Below are positions 1 to 11,381 of a stretch of 64,000 nt of DNA, piece after piece. The notes beneath the pieces are model-generated. The model did no database searches. It was not told where the DNA came from and saw nothing but the letters and a program-made list of their open reading frames with translations. Each line of letters opens with the position of its first letter. Positions within the stretch are counted from its first letter, which is position 1. Position numbers and translations under genes: made by a program. This DNA comes from Chamaecyparis obtusa (Eukaryota > Streptophyta > Pinopsida > Cupressales > Cupressaceae): assembly GCA_027943335.1 (NCBI GenBank), contig BSBK01007733.1:1-64000 (forward strand). The letters run 5' to 3'.

Positions 1-439
1 CTCAACAACTTATCAGAGGGGAAATAAATGTTACCAATGAAATGTAAAATGAGCCAAGTTGTCATGTCTATTTTGAATCCTACCCTGGTAACATGCCGAC
101 ACAAGCTAATGATATTTGTGATTATGAAAAAGAATGCCTAAAACCACATAAAAAAATCATAAATGCCTTTCAAGTGTGTGGAGTGATAGTTGGCTGCATT
201 GGAGGGCTTTCTTGGTCAACAAGGATAACAAGTGTAGCCCTGACATTACTGCTAATTTTGACACTTGGAGATCTGTTAGATATTACTGTATGGAGGTCAA
301 CTCCCTAAATTTCACCCAAGGCAAGCCTTGTACGTATATTCATTTCTTGAAATGGCTAAAGTGGAACAACTAGTTTTATTCTCTCTGTCTGGTAATTCTG
401 CCCTCTAGTTCTTAGGATATTTTGGTGTAGGAGGTAGAG
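1..439. other. No supported gene
   Basis: Two short overlapping open frames (93-308 and 176-373) lie here, but neither shows a motif I recognise and neither has an extended codon pattern. The stretch may be the upstream part of the broken coding sequence that follows. Nothing else is visible. Confidence 0.4.
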
Positions 440-1123
440 TTTTTTGACATGGTAGGCATCACTCTACACATTGAACTAGATAAGATTGATGAGGCATTTA
501 CCTTTGACCCTCTGGTGACCCATTATTACAAAGAGAGTGATATCTAGGGTTTCATGGAGTGCATAAAAGGGGGCCACGATGATCGGATATCCAAATAGTT
601 CATCTCGACCTAGAACAACAGGGAAGTCTCTATTGGGGGCATCCATTTCCAAATTAATGAAGAGGTCATTGCTAAGGTGATGGGGCTTTCTATGGAAGTG
701 AGAAAGTATAAAAAAAATAGTTAGATGCCTGACCCTACTAGTCTTAACCAATTCTTCAAAGAGGGGGAGAATAGTGTCAAGAAGCAAGGGGGTTTCAATT
801 GTGAAGGGCTTCCAGAGTTCTAGCCCAAGATTTGTCTCATTGTGATGAAATATTTCACCCTGGAAGGTAAATTTATAGTGTTCTACTATTACCACTTACT
901 TTTTCTTAATCACATTAGGAATAAGGATTTAATCTCCATTCCCTTTTACCTCCTGCATTCCATTGAAAGCAATATTTTTGATATTAAGGAGAACCCTGAT
1001 AAATCAATCCCTATCCTCCATCAGGGTCTATTGCTCTATATTTACCACTTGCACAAGGCTATCCTCCCTCTTCCCCCACCTCTTCTAGTCATACAAGAGG
1101 TTGCCCAAGTGGATTCCCCGTAA
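440..1123 (+). pseudogene. Broken coding sequence of an unassigned plant repeat protein
   Basis: One reading frame, starting near the ATG at 449, can be followed to 1123 through about five in-frame stops, all of them TAG. Between the stops the translation is protein-like: a stretch around 620-700 reads GGIHFQINEEVIAKVMGLS, and the segment 842-1060 is rich in aromatic and hydrophobic residues (MKYFTLEGKFIVFYYYHLL, then LISIPFYLLHSIE). I do not recognise the family. Its position just upstream of a coiled-coil segment and an A-rich tail suggests a gene carried by a retroelement. TAG is what CAG or TGG becomes after one C-to-T or G-to-A change, so the frame probably decayed from an intact ORF. 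An ordinary single-copy gene relic is also possible. Confidence 0.45.
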
Positions 1124-2240
1124 AAAATTCACAACCCCACTCACTCCACCTCCCATTCTATCTAGGTTATCCAGGAGTAAGACCTTGTCCCTAATGATGG
1201 TAGATCCTATAAAAAATGTGTGAAAAACCCTTTCAATAGAAGGGAGGAGCATGAGGAGTCTCACGTCTCTCAATCTTTAGAGACTAAAGATTGGAAGGAG
1301 TCTTACAGTACTCTTGAGACTGAATGCAAGCCCAAGAAATAGAGGATGGTGGAGAGCCAGGGCAAGCTAGAGATTGACTTAGGTGGCCTGGGTCCCCATT
1401 AGAAAAAGACTCCCATTCCACTTAGTCCATGAAGAGCTCATCTGATGAGCACAAGAGTCCAAATAGGACTGGTAATATGCCCCCCCCCCCCCCCCCAACT
1501 CTTAGCAAAACTTGGAAACCCCCCATAGCCCTACCTTGCCTCTGGCTTCCACCCATGACCACCATGCCAAGCCCCCCACTACTGAGCACAACCCTGGGGT
1601 TCAGGATGATAATGACAGGCTTAAGGGAAACCTAAAGCTGAGGTTTTCTGAACTAGAAAAAGAGATTTCTGACATAAAGAAGGATATGCATGAGCTCAAG
1701 CACCACTTTATGATGACTAAAAAATTTACCCTCAAGGTCATGCATGCTTTAGCTATGACCCTCTATAATGTGCAAGAAAAACTGGTGGGAGGCAAACTTG
1801 AGGCTGATGAAGACAATAAGGATCTCTTCCTTTTCTTGTAGGAGGAGTGGGCCTGGACCCTGATGTCCAGACATCTAAGTGGTAAAAATTAGCTGTTGGT
1901 GCTCATGAGGTTCCTTTTTTTGTTTCAGCATGGCCCCAAGTTCTCTTTGTTGGGCTTCTATTTTAAGGCTATTATTCCTAGTCCTTGGTTTAGCCCTACA
2001 TGGCTTATTAATGTTATCTTATTTGCTACTATTTTCTTTAGATACTCTAGTTTAACTTTTTTGAAAAGAACTAGTATGTTTGCTTTTTATAGAGACAGAT
2101 TAGACTTTTTTTTCTTTGTTGTTAAAATTCTATTAAATTCTTATACTAGTGCCATTAATATGCTATTCATGTGCCTCTAGTCCTTTGTACCTCGGGCCAG
2201 CACCCTTCTTGCTGCTTTTCTTATCAAAAAAAAATTGAAA
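1124..2240 (+). pseudogene. 3' part of the same decayed sequence, with poly-C tract, coiled coil and LINE-like tail
   Basis: Past 1123 the coding signal shifts frame. A run of 17 C at 1480-1496 lies between an open stretch in one frame (1429-1635) and another in a second frame (1512-1841), so slippage there is a likely cause. Residues encoded at about 1640-1800 (ELEKEISDIKKDMHELKHH) look like a short coiled coil. A hydrophobic open stretch at 1896-2180 is probably untranslated 3' sequence. The end at about 2205-2240 (CTTATC followed by A9) resembles the A-rich 3' tail of a LINE or retrocopy. No reverse transcriptase is present. The assignment to one unit is inference. Confidence 0.35.
1480..1496 (+). 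repeat. Poly-C homopolymer, 17 C
   Basis: Uninterrupted run of 17 C. It coincides with a change of open frame in the surrounding decayed coding sequence and is also a site where assembly length may be wrong. Confidence 0.9.
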
Positions 2241-3554
2241 CACATACATGTCACAAATTTTCTAATGAAAAGAGGGTTTGAGTTATGGTTCAATGTAGAT
2301 GTAGATGTAGATTGAAAGTAAGGGGTCCTATTAGGTCTTAAGTGGTCTTAGGTCAATTATTAGGTCATATTAATCCTATTAAGTCTTAACGGGTTGTATT
2401 AATCATGCTACATGTGTTAATTGGTCATATTAGTCACATGTTACGTCTTAATTAGTGTTATTTGGTCAATTAATAGGTCCTAATTGGTCAATTATTAGTC
2501 ACATGTTAGGTCTTAATTGGTCCTATTAGGTCTTAATAGGTCATATTGGACCTAATTGGTCTTAATTGGTCCTATTAATTCTTAAGGGTCCTATTAGGTC
2601 TTATTAGTAGGTATTAGGTCTTATTAGGTCGTATTAATCAATTTATGTGTTAATATGCCATATTAGACCTCTTATTAATTCTTAAGGGTCCTATTAGTTA
2701 TTAAGTGGTCCTATTAGATGTTAAGGGTCTTATTAGGTCTTATTAATCATGTTAGGTGTTAATAGAAAATATTAGGTCTTATTACTAATGTTAGGTCTTA
2801 ACGGGTCCTATTATGTCTTATTAATCATGTTAGGTCTTAATTGGTCATATTAGTCACATGTTAAGTCTTAATTAGTCTTAATTGGTCAATTTATAGGTCC
2901 TAATTGGTCAAATATTAGTCACATATTAGGGCTTAATTGGTCCTATTAGGTTTTAATAGGTCATATTTGACCTAATAAGTCTTAATAGGTCCTATTAGTT
3001 CTTAAGGGTCCTATTAGGTCTTATTAGTAGGAATTAGGTCTTATTAGGTTGTATTAATCAATTTAGGTGCTATTATGTCCTATTAGACTTCTAATTAAGT
3101 CTTAAGGGTCCTATTAGGTATTAAGTGGTCCTATTAGATGTTAAGGGTCTTATTAGGTCTTATTAATCATGTTAGGTCTTAATAGGAAATATTAGGTCTT
3201 ATTACTCATGCTAGGTCTTAAGGGGTCCTATTATGTCTTATTAATCATCTTAGGTCTTAATTGATCATATTAGTCACATGTTAAGTCTTAATTAGTCTTA
3301 CTTGGTCAATTAATAGGTCCTAATTAGTCAAGTATTAGTTACATGTTAGGTCTTAATTCCTATTAGGTCTTAATAGGTCCTATTAGGTCTTATTATTAGG
3401 TATTAGGTCTTATTAGGTCATATTAATAAATTTAAGGGTCTTATTAGGTCTTATTAATCATGTTAGATCTTAATAGGAAATATTAGGTCTTATTATTCAT
3501 GTTAGCTCTTAAGGGGTCCTATTACATCTTGTTAATAATGTTAGGTCTTAATTG

Positions 3555-3557
<3 letters not shown>

Positions 3558-3588
<31 letters not shown>
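3558..3588. repeat. (GA)n microsatellite, copy 1
   Basis: About 15 GA units, followed by a GTTCAT...TTGGTTT spacer that recurs after the next two GA tracts. Confidence 0.9.
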
Positions 3589-3591
<3 letters not shown>

Positions 3592-3810
3592 TTCATACAT
3601 TGGTTTTAGTATTTTGGTTTATGTTGGTTTCTAGTGTTAGAGTTTAATAGGAAATAGTAATCATGTTAAGGATCCTATTAGATGTTAAGGGTCTTATTAG
3701 GTCTTATTAATCATGTTAGGTCTGAATAGGAAATATTAGGTCTTATTATTTATGTTATCTCTTAAGAGGTCCTATTACATCTTGTTAATCATGTTAGGTC
3801 TTAATTGGTT

Positions 3811-3826
3811 AGAGAGAGAGAGAGAA
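3811..3826. repeat. (GA)n microsatellite, copy 2
   Basis: Shorter AG tract lying 253 bp after copy 1 and followed by the same spacer sequence. Confidence 0.9.
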
Positions 3827-4320
3827 AGTTCATGTTGGTTTCTAGTATTTTGGTTTATGTTGGTTTCTAGTGCTAGAGTTTAATAAGAAATATTAATCAT
3901 GTTAAGGGTTCTATTAGATGTTAAGGGTCTTATTAGGTCTTATTAATCATGTTAGGTCTTAATAGGAAATATTAGGTCTTATTAATCATGTTAGGTCTTA
4001 AGGGGTCCTATTAGGTCTTAATTGATCATATTAGTCACATGTTAAGTCTTAATTAGTCTTAATCGGTCAATTAATAGGTCCTAATTGGTCAAGTATTAGT
4101 CACATGTCAGGTCTTAATAGGTCTTCTTAGTTCTTAAGCGTCCTATTAGGTCTTACTAATAGGTATTAGGCCTTATTAGGTCGTATTAATCAATTTAAGG
4201 GTCTTATTAGGTCTTATTAATCATGTTAGGTCTTAATAGGAAATATTAGGTCTTATTACTCATGTTAGTACTTAAGCGGTCCTATTACATCTTGTTAATC
4301 ATTTTAGGTCTTAATTGGTC

Positions 4321-4344
4321 AGAGAGAGAGAGAGAGAAAGAGAG
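4321..4344. repeat. (GA)n microsatellite, copy 3
   Basis: GA tract 510 bp after copy 2, about twice the first spacing, so an intermediate GA tract has probably been lost from a ~255-bp module. Confidence 0.9.
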
Positions 4345-4345
4345 T

Positions 4346-4940
4346 TCATGTTGGTTTCTAGTATTTTGGTTTATGTTGGTTTCTTGTGTTAGATTTTATG
4401 TTGCTTCATGTTCTAGTTTCATGTTGGTTTAATGTTAAGGTTCTTGTACATTTCATATTAAGGTTTATTTTTCAATTAGGTTTAGGGATCTTTTTTTAAA
4501 TTAAGTTTATGGTTAGGGTTCATGTTTATTTAATGTTAAGGTTTATGTTGGTTCATGTTTTAATTTCATGTTTCTAATAATTTATATACATTTTTCTAAT
4601 GTTTTGGAACATTTTCCTAATATTTTAAAACATATCTAATAAAAATAAATAAATTAACTAACTAACTAACACATTTTCTTAACTGAAAAAATAATTATAC
4701 TAATTAAATAACTAAATCTACATAAAATCATATTATTTAACTTCTACAATTAAAAATAATAAAATTACATGAACAAAAAGAACTATTAAATTAACTTATT
4801 ATTAAAAAAAATATTTCTACAACTATTAAATTAAGATTTTTATTCAAATTACAATTATTTAATATTAAATGGACAAAAATAACTTAAAAACATAAAAAAC
4901 ATAAAAAAATGTTAAAATGAAAAAAAAAAAGGGCCTACCT
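4346..4940. other. AT-rich spacer without a gene
   Basis: Starts with a TTCATGTTGG/TTAGGTTTA-rich stretch that fades out of the satellite, then becomes A- and T-rich with poly-A runs at about 4920-4930. No open frame or structured motif is visible. Confidence 0.6.
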
Positions 4941-5206
4941 GTTTCAGCCGAAAACCTCCTAAGGCACTCTAGAACATCCGCAAGCCACTCCGTTCAAATG
5001 AGCCAACCCATTCCATTTTTTGGGTTTATATAGGTTTTGAGGGTTTCAGCCGAAACTGTTCTAGCTGGAACCATTCTAATCGTAATGGTTTCACTCAGAA
5101 CCCCCTCACCACATCAATGTCACATAGCGCTTGGTGTGTGCCACATTTTTTGACCGAAATTGGTCTGGCTGGAACCATTCCAGCTGAAATAGTTTCGATC
5201 GGAATG
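4941..5206. repeat. Array of 15-bp imperfect dyad motifs
   Basis: Nine units of the form NTTCnnnnnGAAnn occur in three groups: one at 4941-4955 (GTTTCAGCCGAAAAC); four head-to-tail at 5043-5057 (GTTTCAGCCGAAACT), 5058-5072 (GTTCTAGCTGGAACC), 5073-5087 (ATTCTAATCGTAATG) and 5088-5102 (GTTTCACTCAGAACC); and four more at 5147-5161, 5162-5176, 5177-5191 and 5192-5206. Each unit is partly self-complementary, with TTC near the left and GAA near the right, while the centre varies. The array ends about 40 bp before the gypsy B fragment. Function is unknown. Confidence 0.7.
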
Positions 5207-5246
5207 GCTAAATTTTTCCTCTAGTGTGACACAACTATGTAGTTTT

Positions 5247-6408
5247 ACTCGACACTATTTTCTGCCTAAAGAGTTTATTGTTTATACTAACAACCATACT
5301 CTTAGTTTCTTGAATGGATAGGAAAAACTCAACCATAGGCACATGAAATGGGTTGAGAGTTTGTAGGCTTCTACCTTTACAATCGAACACAAGAAAAGAC
5401 AAGCCAACAAAGTGGCTGATGCTCTTAGTAGAAGAGTATTGATGGTTCAAGAAATTAAAATTCAAAGCATGGGGGTCGATGCATTGAAGGATATGTGTGC
5501 AGAAGATGTAGATTTTAAGGAAGCATATGAGGTATGTGAGAATTTAGAAGATGCTTTTCATTTTGATTTTTCATAATTCATATTGCAAGATGGATTTTTG
5601 TTTACGGGTATCCAACTTTGTATTCCTAAATGTTCCATTAGGGACAATGTGATTAGGAAGAAACATTATGGTGATCTTGGAGGTCATTTTGGACTCAAAA
5701 AGATATTAGAATTGGTACAAAGATTCTACAATTGGCCAAAAATGAAAACATACATACAAAGGTTTGTGGAGAGCTATCTTGTGTGTCAACAGGCCAAGGG
5801 AGTCCCAACAAATGCAAGACTTTATCAGCCTTTTCCCATACCAAAAAAACCTTGGGAGTGTTTGAGCATGGATTTTGTGATGGGGTTACCAAGGACAAGG
5901 ACAAATTATGATAGCGTGTTTGTGGCTATTGATAGATTCAAAAAAATTGCTCATTTTATTTTTGTGTAAAACCACAAATGACTCTAGTTATATTGCAGGG
6001 TGTTCTTTAAAGAAGTAGTGTAGATTTGTGGTTTTCCATTGAGAATTATATCCGACAGGGACAAAAATTTTGTGGGTCACTTTTGGAGGACCATATAGAA
6101 GAATTTGGGCACTAATTTGTCTTTCAATTCAGCCCATCATCCTCAAATAGATGGATAAACTAAGGTGGTTAATAGATCCTTGGGAAACCTTTTGAGATGT
6201 TTGACATGAGAACATGGAGGTAGTTAGGATGCCATCATACCTCAGGTGGAGTTTTCATATAATGACTTGGTGAATCATAGCATGGGCATGAGTCCTTTTG
6301 ATGTTGTTTATGGATGACATCCAAGAGGAGTTTTTGAACTCAGAAATATGGATGGTTTGGAGAATAGGAGTGGACATGCGGAAGAGTTTGTTGAAGAAAT
6401 GGTGGAAG
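5247..6408 (+). pseudogene. Gypsy family B pol fragment: RNase H end and integrase, left part
   Basis: The translation in one frame begins with the end of an RNase H domain (HYFLPKEF at 5253, then KVADALSRR near 5409). Integrase follows: a zinc-binding region with a His pair and a Cys pair around 5660-5800, the first catalytic Asp in MDFVMGLPRT (~5869), the second in SDRDKNFVGHF (~6053) and the HHPQIDG motif (~6130). The usual catalytic Glu of QTEVVNR is replaced by Lys (TKVVNR), and there are about ten in-frame stops. The 5' end is lost: homology starts abruptly at about 5247 with no RT, protease or gag. At 6408 the frame is cut by the GGAAG insertion site and resumes at 20781. Confidence 0.85.
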
Positions 6409-7718
6409 TGTTATCTCTATTTGAGCATTAAGATGTTGTCATTATTATCAAAGTGGATTAGTCAATTATCTATGTTGATCAGTCGGTAAAAGAAAGAACT
6501 AAAAGCTACAATATGCTAGTCGGTTAATCAAACAAGCCTTCATACCAAGTATTCATAAGGTAGTACCAAGAACTAAATGGAAACAATGTTAATCAGACAT
6601 TAGAGAAATTTTACCGAGCATTAGAGTGTACTGAGCACCAAGTATCAGTAAACACCAAGCACACTAGACATCAAGCACTAGTATATTCACCAAGCAGTAT
6701 TGGTTGTGTTTACCAAGCAATCCAAGAAATGACATAGTAATCAGCTATGGAACATTTATCTATGTAAATGGTCACAATGGTTTCAAAAAATGTTTTACTA
6801 AGATCGAGGAACATTTATTGTAGATGTAATCATTAAATATAATGATGATCCCTATGTATTAGTCAAATCTAGGATAATTTTTTATATCGTATATCTTAGG
6901 TTTTTCCTAAGAAGATGTTAACCTAATTAGGTCATGGCGATCATGTAAATTATGGTAATTTTCTATATAATTGTAATTCATATAATTTTTATGAGAGAGT
7001 GAAAAAGCAGCATGAGAAGGATAACAAGGAGATCTTGAAGCAGTAGCCACCTTCAAGACATCAAATTTAGACATGATTTGAGTAGTAAGAAGAGATACAA
7101 TTTAAGTTATTTGAAATTAGTCAAGGCTACCAAGCAGAATAGAGGACATACTACACATTGAGGTTATATTTATTTAGTATATCATAGATTTGATTCAGAA
7201 AAGTATAGTTTTCAATTACATATACTTTCTATTATTTTCTAATCATCGTAAGAGAGTTAGCAAAATCTCTTAACAAAGTAGACCTAACATTCTTTTGTAA
7301 ATCTCTTAATCGAGTACACACTCAAGTAGTGTTGTTTAAATCCTTTAACAAGGTAGATCTATTCAATATGATTGTTACTCCTAATAGGGTAAGATCAACA
7401 GAAGTGATCACAACTTGTAGCCTTAACCGACATACTTTATTATCTGTAGTAGTGAAGAATTTGTGGGTGTCATCCCCACCACAATTTTTACCTTCTAACA
7501 AGGGTTTCTGCGTAACCAAAATATCTATGTTATGTGATTTAATTATTATTTGTTTTCATGTAGTTTACATTTACAAATAGATTGAATGGATGTTTCAAAC
7601 TATGTATTCATTTGGATAGATTAGTTACTACTATTTGCAGATTGGATAATCAGTTAAAAGTTTTTGAGGGTACTGATTCACCCCTCCCCTCTCAGTCCCT
7701 TATCTTTCGATTCCAATA
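6409..7718 (+). repeat. 5' LTR of the non-autonomous element
   Basis: Runs from TGTTATCTC to TTCCAATA (the 3' LTR ends CCAACA, so the terminal C has mutated). Near the 3' end it has the block CCCCTCCCCTCTCAG, shared with the LTR fragment at 30106-30802 and, as a pure C run on the minus strand, with the LTR at 25484-26242. Confidence 0.9.
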
Positions 7719-7732
7719 ATTGGTATTAGAGC
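7719..7732 (+). promoter_or_regulatory. Primer-binding site, initiator tRNA-Met type
   Basis: ATTGGTATTAGAGC lies directly after the LTR. It matches the plant tRNA-iMet PBS TGGTATCAGAGC except for one C-to-T change. Confidence 0.85.
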
Positions 7733-7780
7733 TAGATCTCTTATTGGAAGGTTTAATCACTAAATAGGAAATATATAAAC

Positions 7781-9176
7781 ATGGAGAGATACAAGTTGGA
7801 CAAAACTATAGAGAATCAAAAGATTCAGATGCAGATTCTTGTTGAGTAATACAAACAAGCTAAGGATGAATTGAAAAAGTTATTGGTTTAGAGGAAGAAC
7901 ATGGCTATTCTAAAGTGTGAGACTAACTATCATGAAGAAAATATTGATGAACTATTTGAGAGTATTGGATCTAGTTCAGGGAGTATATCTAATTGTTCTA
8001 AAAATGAAATCTCTGATTTATATGATAAAAGTCTTCATTTAATTGAACAAATGAAAGCCCTGCAAATCAGTCAAGAGACACAAATGATAAGAATTATTGA
8101 TGTGATGAACAATGCTAGACAAGCTGATCAAGAGAGAAATTTGGCTGTTGAAGAAAAAAGGCAAATGACTGAAAAACTACAAGCAAAGGAAACTAAGATA
8201 CTGAGACTTACTGAGCATCACTTCAAAATATCCAATCAGATGATTGTTGTAAGCCAAGAGATCAACCAAGAAAATAATGAGTTATCAAGGAAACTTGAAG
8301 ACATTGGAGTACTCAAGGAAGAAAATGAAAAATTGAGAAATGAAGTGAAGATGCAACAACAACATAATGAGATGATGAAAAAGGCTGAAGATAGTTCTAA
8401 GAAAATTGATGATTTTCTGATTAGTCAAAGAGGACTTGGAAGCATTACTGGATTAGGCTACACCAAGCAAGGATAATCATCTAGGCAAGTTGAAAAAATG
8501 AATAACAAGGTCAAAATCAAAGACCTAGGACATTGACATGCTACCACTATGGTAAATCAGGCCACACTTCAAATGTTTGCAGGAGTAAAGCACAAGGTAA
8601 ACCTAAAACCACTCCTAAGTTTAATTGTCATTGTTATAATTGTAACAAGTTTGGACATCAAGCATATAAATGTAGATCTAAGTTGAATAGGACTCCTAAA
8701 AAACCCTACATGGAGAAACACTTTTTCCCTTGAAACATGCATGGTCACAGCTCATAAGAATGCAGAACAAAGATGAAGCAAGTCTGGACATCGAAAGAAT
8801 AGAACAAATCCTATCAACTAAGCAGACAAGGTAATGCTTACAGTTAGGATTATAACACATGGATTAATTGCATAGTATGTGGAAGGTATGTACATATTGC
8901 GGCTAATTGCATGAGGAAGAGATGGGTTGGAAAATATAGAAGCTAGACAAGAACTAGTATGGCATGTTTACATTATCACAAAGTCGGTCACCTGAGTAAA
9001 GGTTGTAGAGACTGAGCACTAGAAACATAATTTTTTGAGAATGGCAATACAATTGTAGATATCATGAGAATAAGAAATGCCATGTGGAGAAAGGCATCTA
9101 GTGATAATGTTGAGTCAAGCAATGCAGTCGGTGAAACCTCATCCATTGGATTGGATGACATCGACACCTCCAACTA
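7781..9176 (+). pseudogene. Gag-like ORF: coiled coil followed by a zinc-knuckle array
   Basis: The likely start is the ATG at 7781, about 50 bp after the PBS. The same frame stays open from 7901 to 8476 and encodes a Glu/Lys/Gln-rich coiled coil (EENEKLRNEVKMQQQHNEMM). A frame change then leads into a series of CX2CX4HX4C zinc knuckles from 8533: CYHYGKSGHTSNVC (second Cys changed to Tyr), an intact CYNCNKFGHQAYKC, a degenerate unit around 8740-8800, an intact CIVCGRYVHIAANC at 8869-8910, and CLHYHKVGHLSKGC at about 8965-9006. Such knuckles bind nucleic acid in retroelement Gag proteins. Several stops interrupt the array. The reverse-strand relative at 24237-25412 has the same order, which supports reading this as one Gag protein. 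Confidence 0.8.
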
Positions 9177-9728
9177 AGCTAAAAAAGGTATGTATGGAAT
9201 TGATATTTCAAGTTGATCACATTTTACATACAGCTCCTTATATTTGATGTGCACATATCAAATTCACATGAATCAAGATGCATTATGGATTTATGAGTTT
9301 TGGACTTTAAAGAGTTTACAATCGGTATATGCTACAACGAGTAAGAAGTTACCCATCGGTGATTGTTATGCAAGGTTAACCGAGTATCAGTATTAACCGA
9401 GTGAAAATTTATGTGTTAATCGAGCTGTTGGTATTTTATGGTACTCACCAAGTTTTATAGTTGTCGAGCTGTGAGTAGGTCAAGCATTTATTACAAAAGT
9501 TTTAAGTAGGAATTTGAAAATATTATAAATATAGGATGAACTTAGTTTATTCTTTCACCAACGTTTACGAAGAGAAAAGAGATTCTAGAGTGATCTCAAG
9601 AAAAGGATTTTTAGAGTATTTGAGCATAGTTTCAAAGTCTTCTGAGTGATTTCATCAACACTTTCATGTAAGTATTGTTATTACTGAGCTATTCTTAGCT
9701 ACTTAGCAAAACCCTAATTTAAGAAATC
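9177..9728 (+). other. Spacer between Gag and second ORF of the non-autonomous element
   Basis: Untranslatable AT-rich sequence of about 550 bp. The relative at 23596-24236 has a spacer of about 640 bp in the same place, so the second ORF may have its own expression signal; I see none that is convincing. Confidence 0.5.
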
Positions 9729-10732
9729 ATGGCGCCCGCATGAACAGTGAACAAGTCTAAGTTTGCAAAGGAGGAGGAAGTAAATCTTATTGTTTCTGCA
9801 ACATGAAATGAACCCCGATACAAACTTCATCTTGAAGTTGCATCACAAATTGATCAAGTGGGAGCTTTCTCTAGCATCCCACCTAGGGTTCTATTGGTCA
9901 AGGACATATGATCATACATTCACTGCAAGATAGGAGAAATCAGAGATTTTGATATATATATGCAGCCTATCAAAGGTTATGTGGAGAAGATGGACAACTG
10001 AAATCTGAACACAAGCAACTAGAAGTATTAGGACTGGTGAATGCCCTAAATTTTTTTAAAGATTTCAAGAGTGAATGGATTAGGGTTGTTCTCAGTCGAT
10101 TCCATGATGGAAAGTTTTGGTTGGATGAGCCCATTAAAATAATGAAGAACATGATTCATGCTATCACCGGGTATCCAACTATTAATAAGGTGAAAGAAAT
10201 TTGCAGTGCATCAAGGGAAGAAATTGAGAAAAACATGGGGGCTGAGTGGGACAAATGAGCTATGAGGATCAACACAATCAAGGACCTAGAAGTAAAATAT
10301 GTAGCTCATGTCATCAGTTATAATTAGTTGAGTAGACTGAATAGTGTTCCATGTGGAGCCGTTGACATAGCTTACCAAATGATCAAGAAAGGTTATCAAC
10401 TGGACCTTGTGGAGCTTCTTTTGAAGTAGATTGAAGAAAAAATGAAGACAATTAGGTTAACAAAGTCAAATACATGTAAGTTTGGATCCTTGTTGGTTTG
10501 CATATTCTTTTATGTGCAAATATTTTTCCCATCAGTTGGTAATATAGAATGGTCAACTGACAAGCTGGTCATAGTGCAAATTTTAGATTTGATTAAAGGC
10601 TTGGGAAATAATTTCAACAATTTTCTAGATAATTATTTTGAGAAATTCAAAAGCAGAATGAATTCTCAGAGTAGAATTCCAAGGAAACTAGTAGAATATT
10701 ATGAACATCAGATTTGTTTTCTAGTTGACATC
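9729..10732 (+). pseudogene. Second ORF of the non-autonomous element, 5' part
   Basis: A probable start ATG at 9729 opens a decayed frame. Blocks shared with the reverse-strand copy include AFSSIPPRVLLVKDI (~9870; relative ALSSIPPGALLVEDI), FHDGKFWLDEPIKI (~10100; relative FHSRFLWLDEKQKI) and IPRKLVEYYEHQICFLV (~10680; relative IPPGMVENYNDEICFLV). At least one frameshift and several stops are present. The family is not one I can name. Conservation of these blocks between two copies whose DNA is very different implies the protein was once under selection. The frame is cut at 10732 by the family A gypsy insertion. Confidence 0.65.
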
Positions 10733-11381
10733 TGATGCAGGAGCATCCTGGGTGTAAGAGCAATCTTGCATCACCCAAAAAAAATATTTCTATTTTTATA
10801 TTCAATAAGGACTATTTTGTGCAGAGCTGCTATTTATGGAAAGTTAATATTTTTGGTAATTTTTGTATGTGCTCAGAATGATATGATTTCTTTCTTGGAG
10901 GTTCATTTTGGTCATATAAGTCTGCCAGTAAAGTTTCATTGCCAGATCAAGTGTATATTGGAAGATATTGAAGATTTTCGGTATTGGTAGCATGGTACAG
11001 AAACTTTGAACTCAGTTTTGAAGGCTTTAGAGGCCCCAAATGAGGTCAAAAATTTGGGTGACGAGCACTTGCATGGGTCAAGCCTATAGAGCGCTTCGTG
11101 GCATTTCTGAAATGGGGTTATAATAGCCGATCCGGTCAACTGGTGATGACTTATGGTCTTCGGAAGTTGGGCCACCTAAAATGGCAGAAAATAATTTTCT
11201 TCAAAATTTCTGTTCGAGTTTCAAAGGTTATCTTGAGCTGACTATGATGTAATAAAATGTAAAATAAAATAATTCTAAGTTTGGTCGGCCTTATTGGCTA
11301 AAATTCTGGAACCTTCCCAGGTGGTGGAAATTGCCTATATAAGGAAGGCTGTATTATTGTCTTAGGCAGTTCAGAATAGTT
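10733..11381 (+). repeat. Truncated 5' LTR of gypsy A element 1
   Basis: Matches the other family A LTRs up to GAATAGTT, then continues as gag sequence (GTGAACC). A two-base TT overlap marks the deletion joint. Confidence 0.9.
11304..11316 (+). promoter_or_regulatory. Heat-shock element in LTR of element 1 (5')
   Basis: TTCTGGAACCTTC is a perfect TTCnnGAAnnTTC trimer. A TATATAA box follows at 11336-11342, 19 bp downstream. An inverted CCAAT box (ATTGG) precedes it. Confidence 0.7.

Larger units (their letters stand above)
2280..4345. repeat. TTAGGTC-type satellite with a 420-bp higher-order period
   Basis: The block is made of degenerate short motifs such as TTAGGTCTTAAT, TTGGTCCTATTA and AAGGGTCCTATTAGG. 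At a larger scale, sequence at 2761-2880 recurs almost unchanged at 3181-3300, an exact offset of 420 bp, and 2417-2450 matches 2837-2870 with the same offset. From about 3558 the structure changes to a module with a (GA)n tract followed by a GTTCATGTTGG-containing spacer. No coding potential is seen. Satellite or expanded low-complexity repeat is the best description. Confidence 0.85.

Noticed and set aside
2280..4345. TTAGG-rich array as an interstitial telomere repeat
   Set aside because: The motif is TTAGGTC within longer irregular units, not tandem TTTAGGG or TTAGGG, and a 420-bp period dominates.
5043..5206. 15-bp dyad array as heat-shock elements
   Set aside because: TTC and GAA are separated by 3-6 bases instead of 2, unlike the strict trimer in the family A LTRs.
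10766..11175. Recurrent ORFs inside family A LTRs (74-79 residues, both strands)
   Set aside because: They appear in every LTR copy with differing ends and interruptions and no coding signature; they lie in U3.
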